Source of the DNA: Nostocales cyanobacterium Centralia_MAG_434
GTDB taxonomy: Bacteria; Cyanobacteriota; Cyanobacteriia; Cyanobacteriales; Nostocaceae
DNA length: 41,966 bases
Reading direction: 5' to 3'
NCBI GenBank assembly: GCA_021324415.1
Contig: JAJPJF010000053.1
Span: forward strand, 1-41,966
Both the position numbers and the translations under genes were made by a program. A model generated the notes under the pieces. It was not told where the DNA came from. It ran no database searches and saw nothing but the letters and a program-made list of their open reading frames with translations. Below are positions 41,915 to 41,966 of the stretch, in pieces. Position 1 is the stretch's first letter. The number at the start of each line of letters is the position of its first letter.

Positions 41915-41966
41915 TGATGGGGCAGAGGAGCAGAGGAGAAAAGGGGGACAAGGGGGAAAAGGGGGA
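41915..41966. repeat. Purine-rich dispersed repeat at window end
   Basis: After the symporter stop the plus strand is nearly pure purine, with GGGGCAGAGGAGCAGAGGAG and GGGGGACAAGGGGGAAAAGG blocks. The repeat runs off the window. The same block type occurs at 9134-9176, 21047-21086 and 28040-28095. Confidence 0.75.

Overview
The window comes from the chromosome of a filamentous, heterocyst-forming cyanobacterium (Nostocales type). Four things support this. It carries hetF together with an upstream tandem array that matches the heterocyst-specific small RNA NsiR1. It has a dnaE gene that ends in the N half of a split intein. It contains chlorophyll (chlM) and photosystem I accumulation genes. 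The HIP1 octamer GCGATCGC recurs throughout. No rRNA, tRNA, CRISPR array, transposase or phage gene was recognised.

Layout. 1-870: minus-strand NsiR1-type sRNA units (a partial one at the window edge, one complete, and one divergent but complete) lying in the hetF leader. 872-3767: hetF and a small unknown gene. 3770-6462 (minus): murT - dinB-like - gatD, the lipid II glutamate amidation pair with an unrelated gene between them. 6585-7169: a thylakoid PSI accumulation factor. 7218-10388 (minus): ergothioneine genes egtC-egtB-egtD. 10389-11004: a repeat-rich gap. 11005-13921 (minus): nagA, chlM, an unknown membrane protein and a DUF423 protein. 13953-14477: purE. 15305-20131: two different Amt ammonium transporters flanking an MFS permease, with an exact NtcA-type box before the second. 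20183-22389: an SGNH hydrolase and ispH. 22539-22772 (minus): a Nif11-type short peptide. 23272-30244: a UPF0182 membrane protein, a SNF2-family helicase and its SWIM zinc-finger partner. 30374-32098: accessory genes (Uma2, a nucleotidyltransferase, and an orphan HicB with a 9-codon hicA stub). 32138-33571: a carotenoid oxygenase. 34245-37746: a small unknown gene and a 1007-residue membrane-anchored protein with a degenerate P-loop. 37778-40408 (minus): dnaE N-half with split intein. 40623-41903: a dicarboxylate/amino-acid:cation symporter.

How the genes fit together. Several relate to nitrogen status: NsiR1/hetF control heterocyst formation, and two amt genes serve ammonium uptake, one or both probably under NtcA. 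Others serve photosynthesis and its protection: chlM, the PSI factor, ispH (isoprenoid supply), a carotenoid oxygenase, and ergothioneine as a thiol antioxidant. murT/gatD and nagA concern the cell wall and amino sugars.

The most noteworthy observations are these. The NsiR1 units run antisense to hetF, and one copy keeps its promoter and RNA 5' end while its terminator stem has changed. The DnaE N-intein has Cys instead of the usual Trp at position 47. HicB has lost its toxin. A purine-rich dispersed repeat seems to have been absorbed into two coding sequences (egtB and the SNF2 helicase). The degenerate STAND-like membrane protein is unplaced. All calls rest on reading the sequence and on family knowledge; no searches were run.
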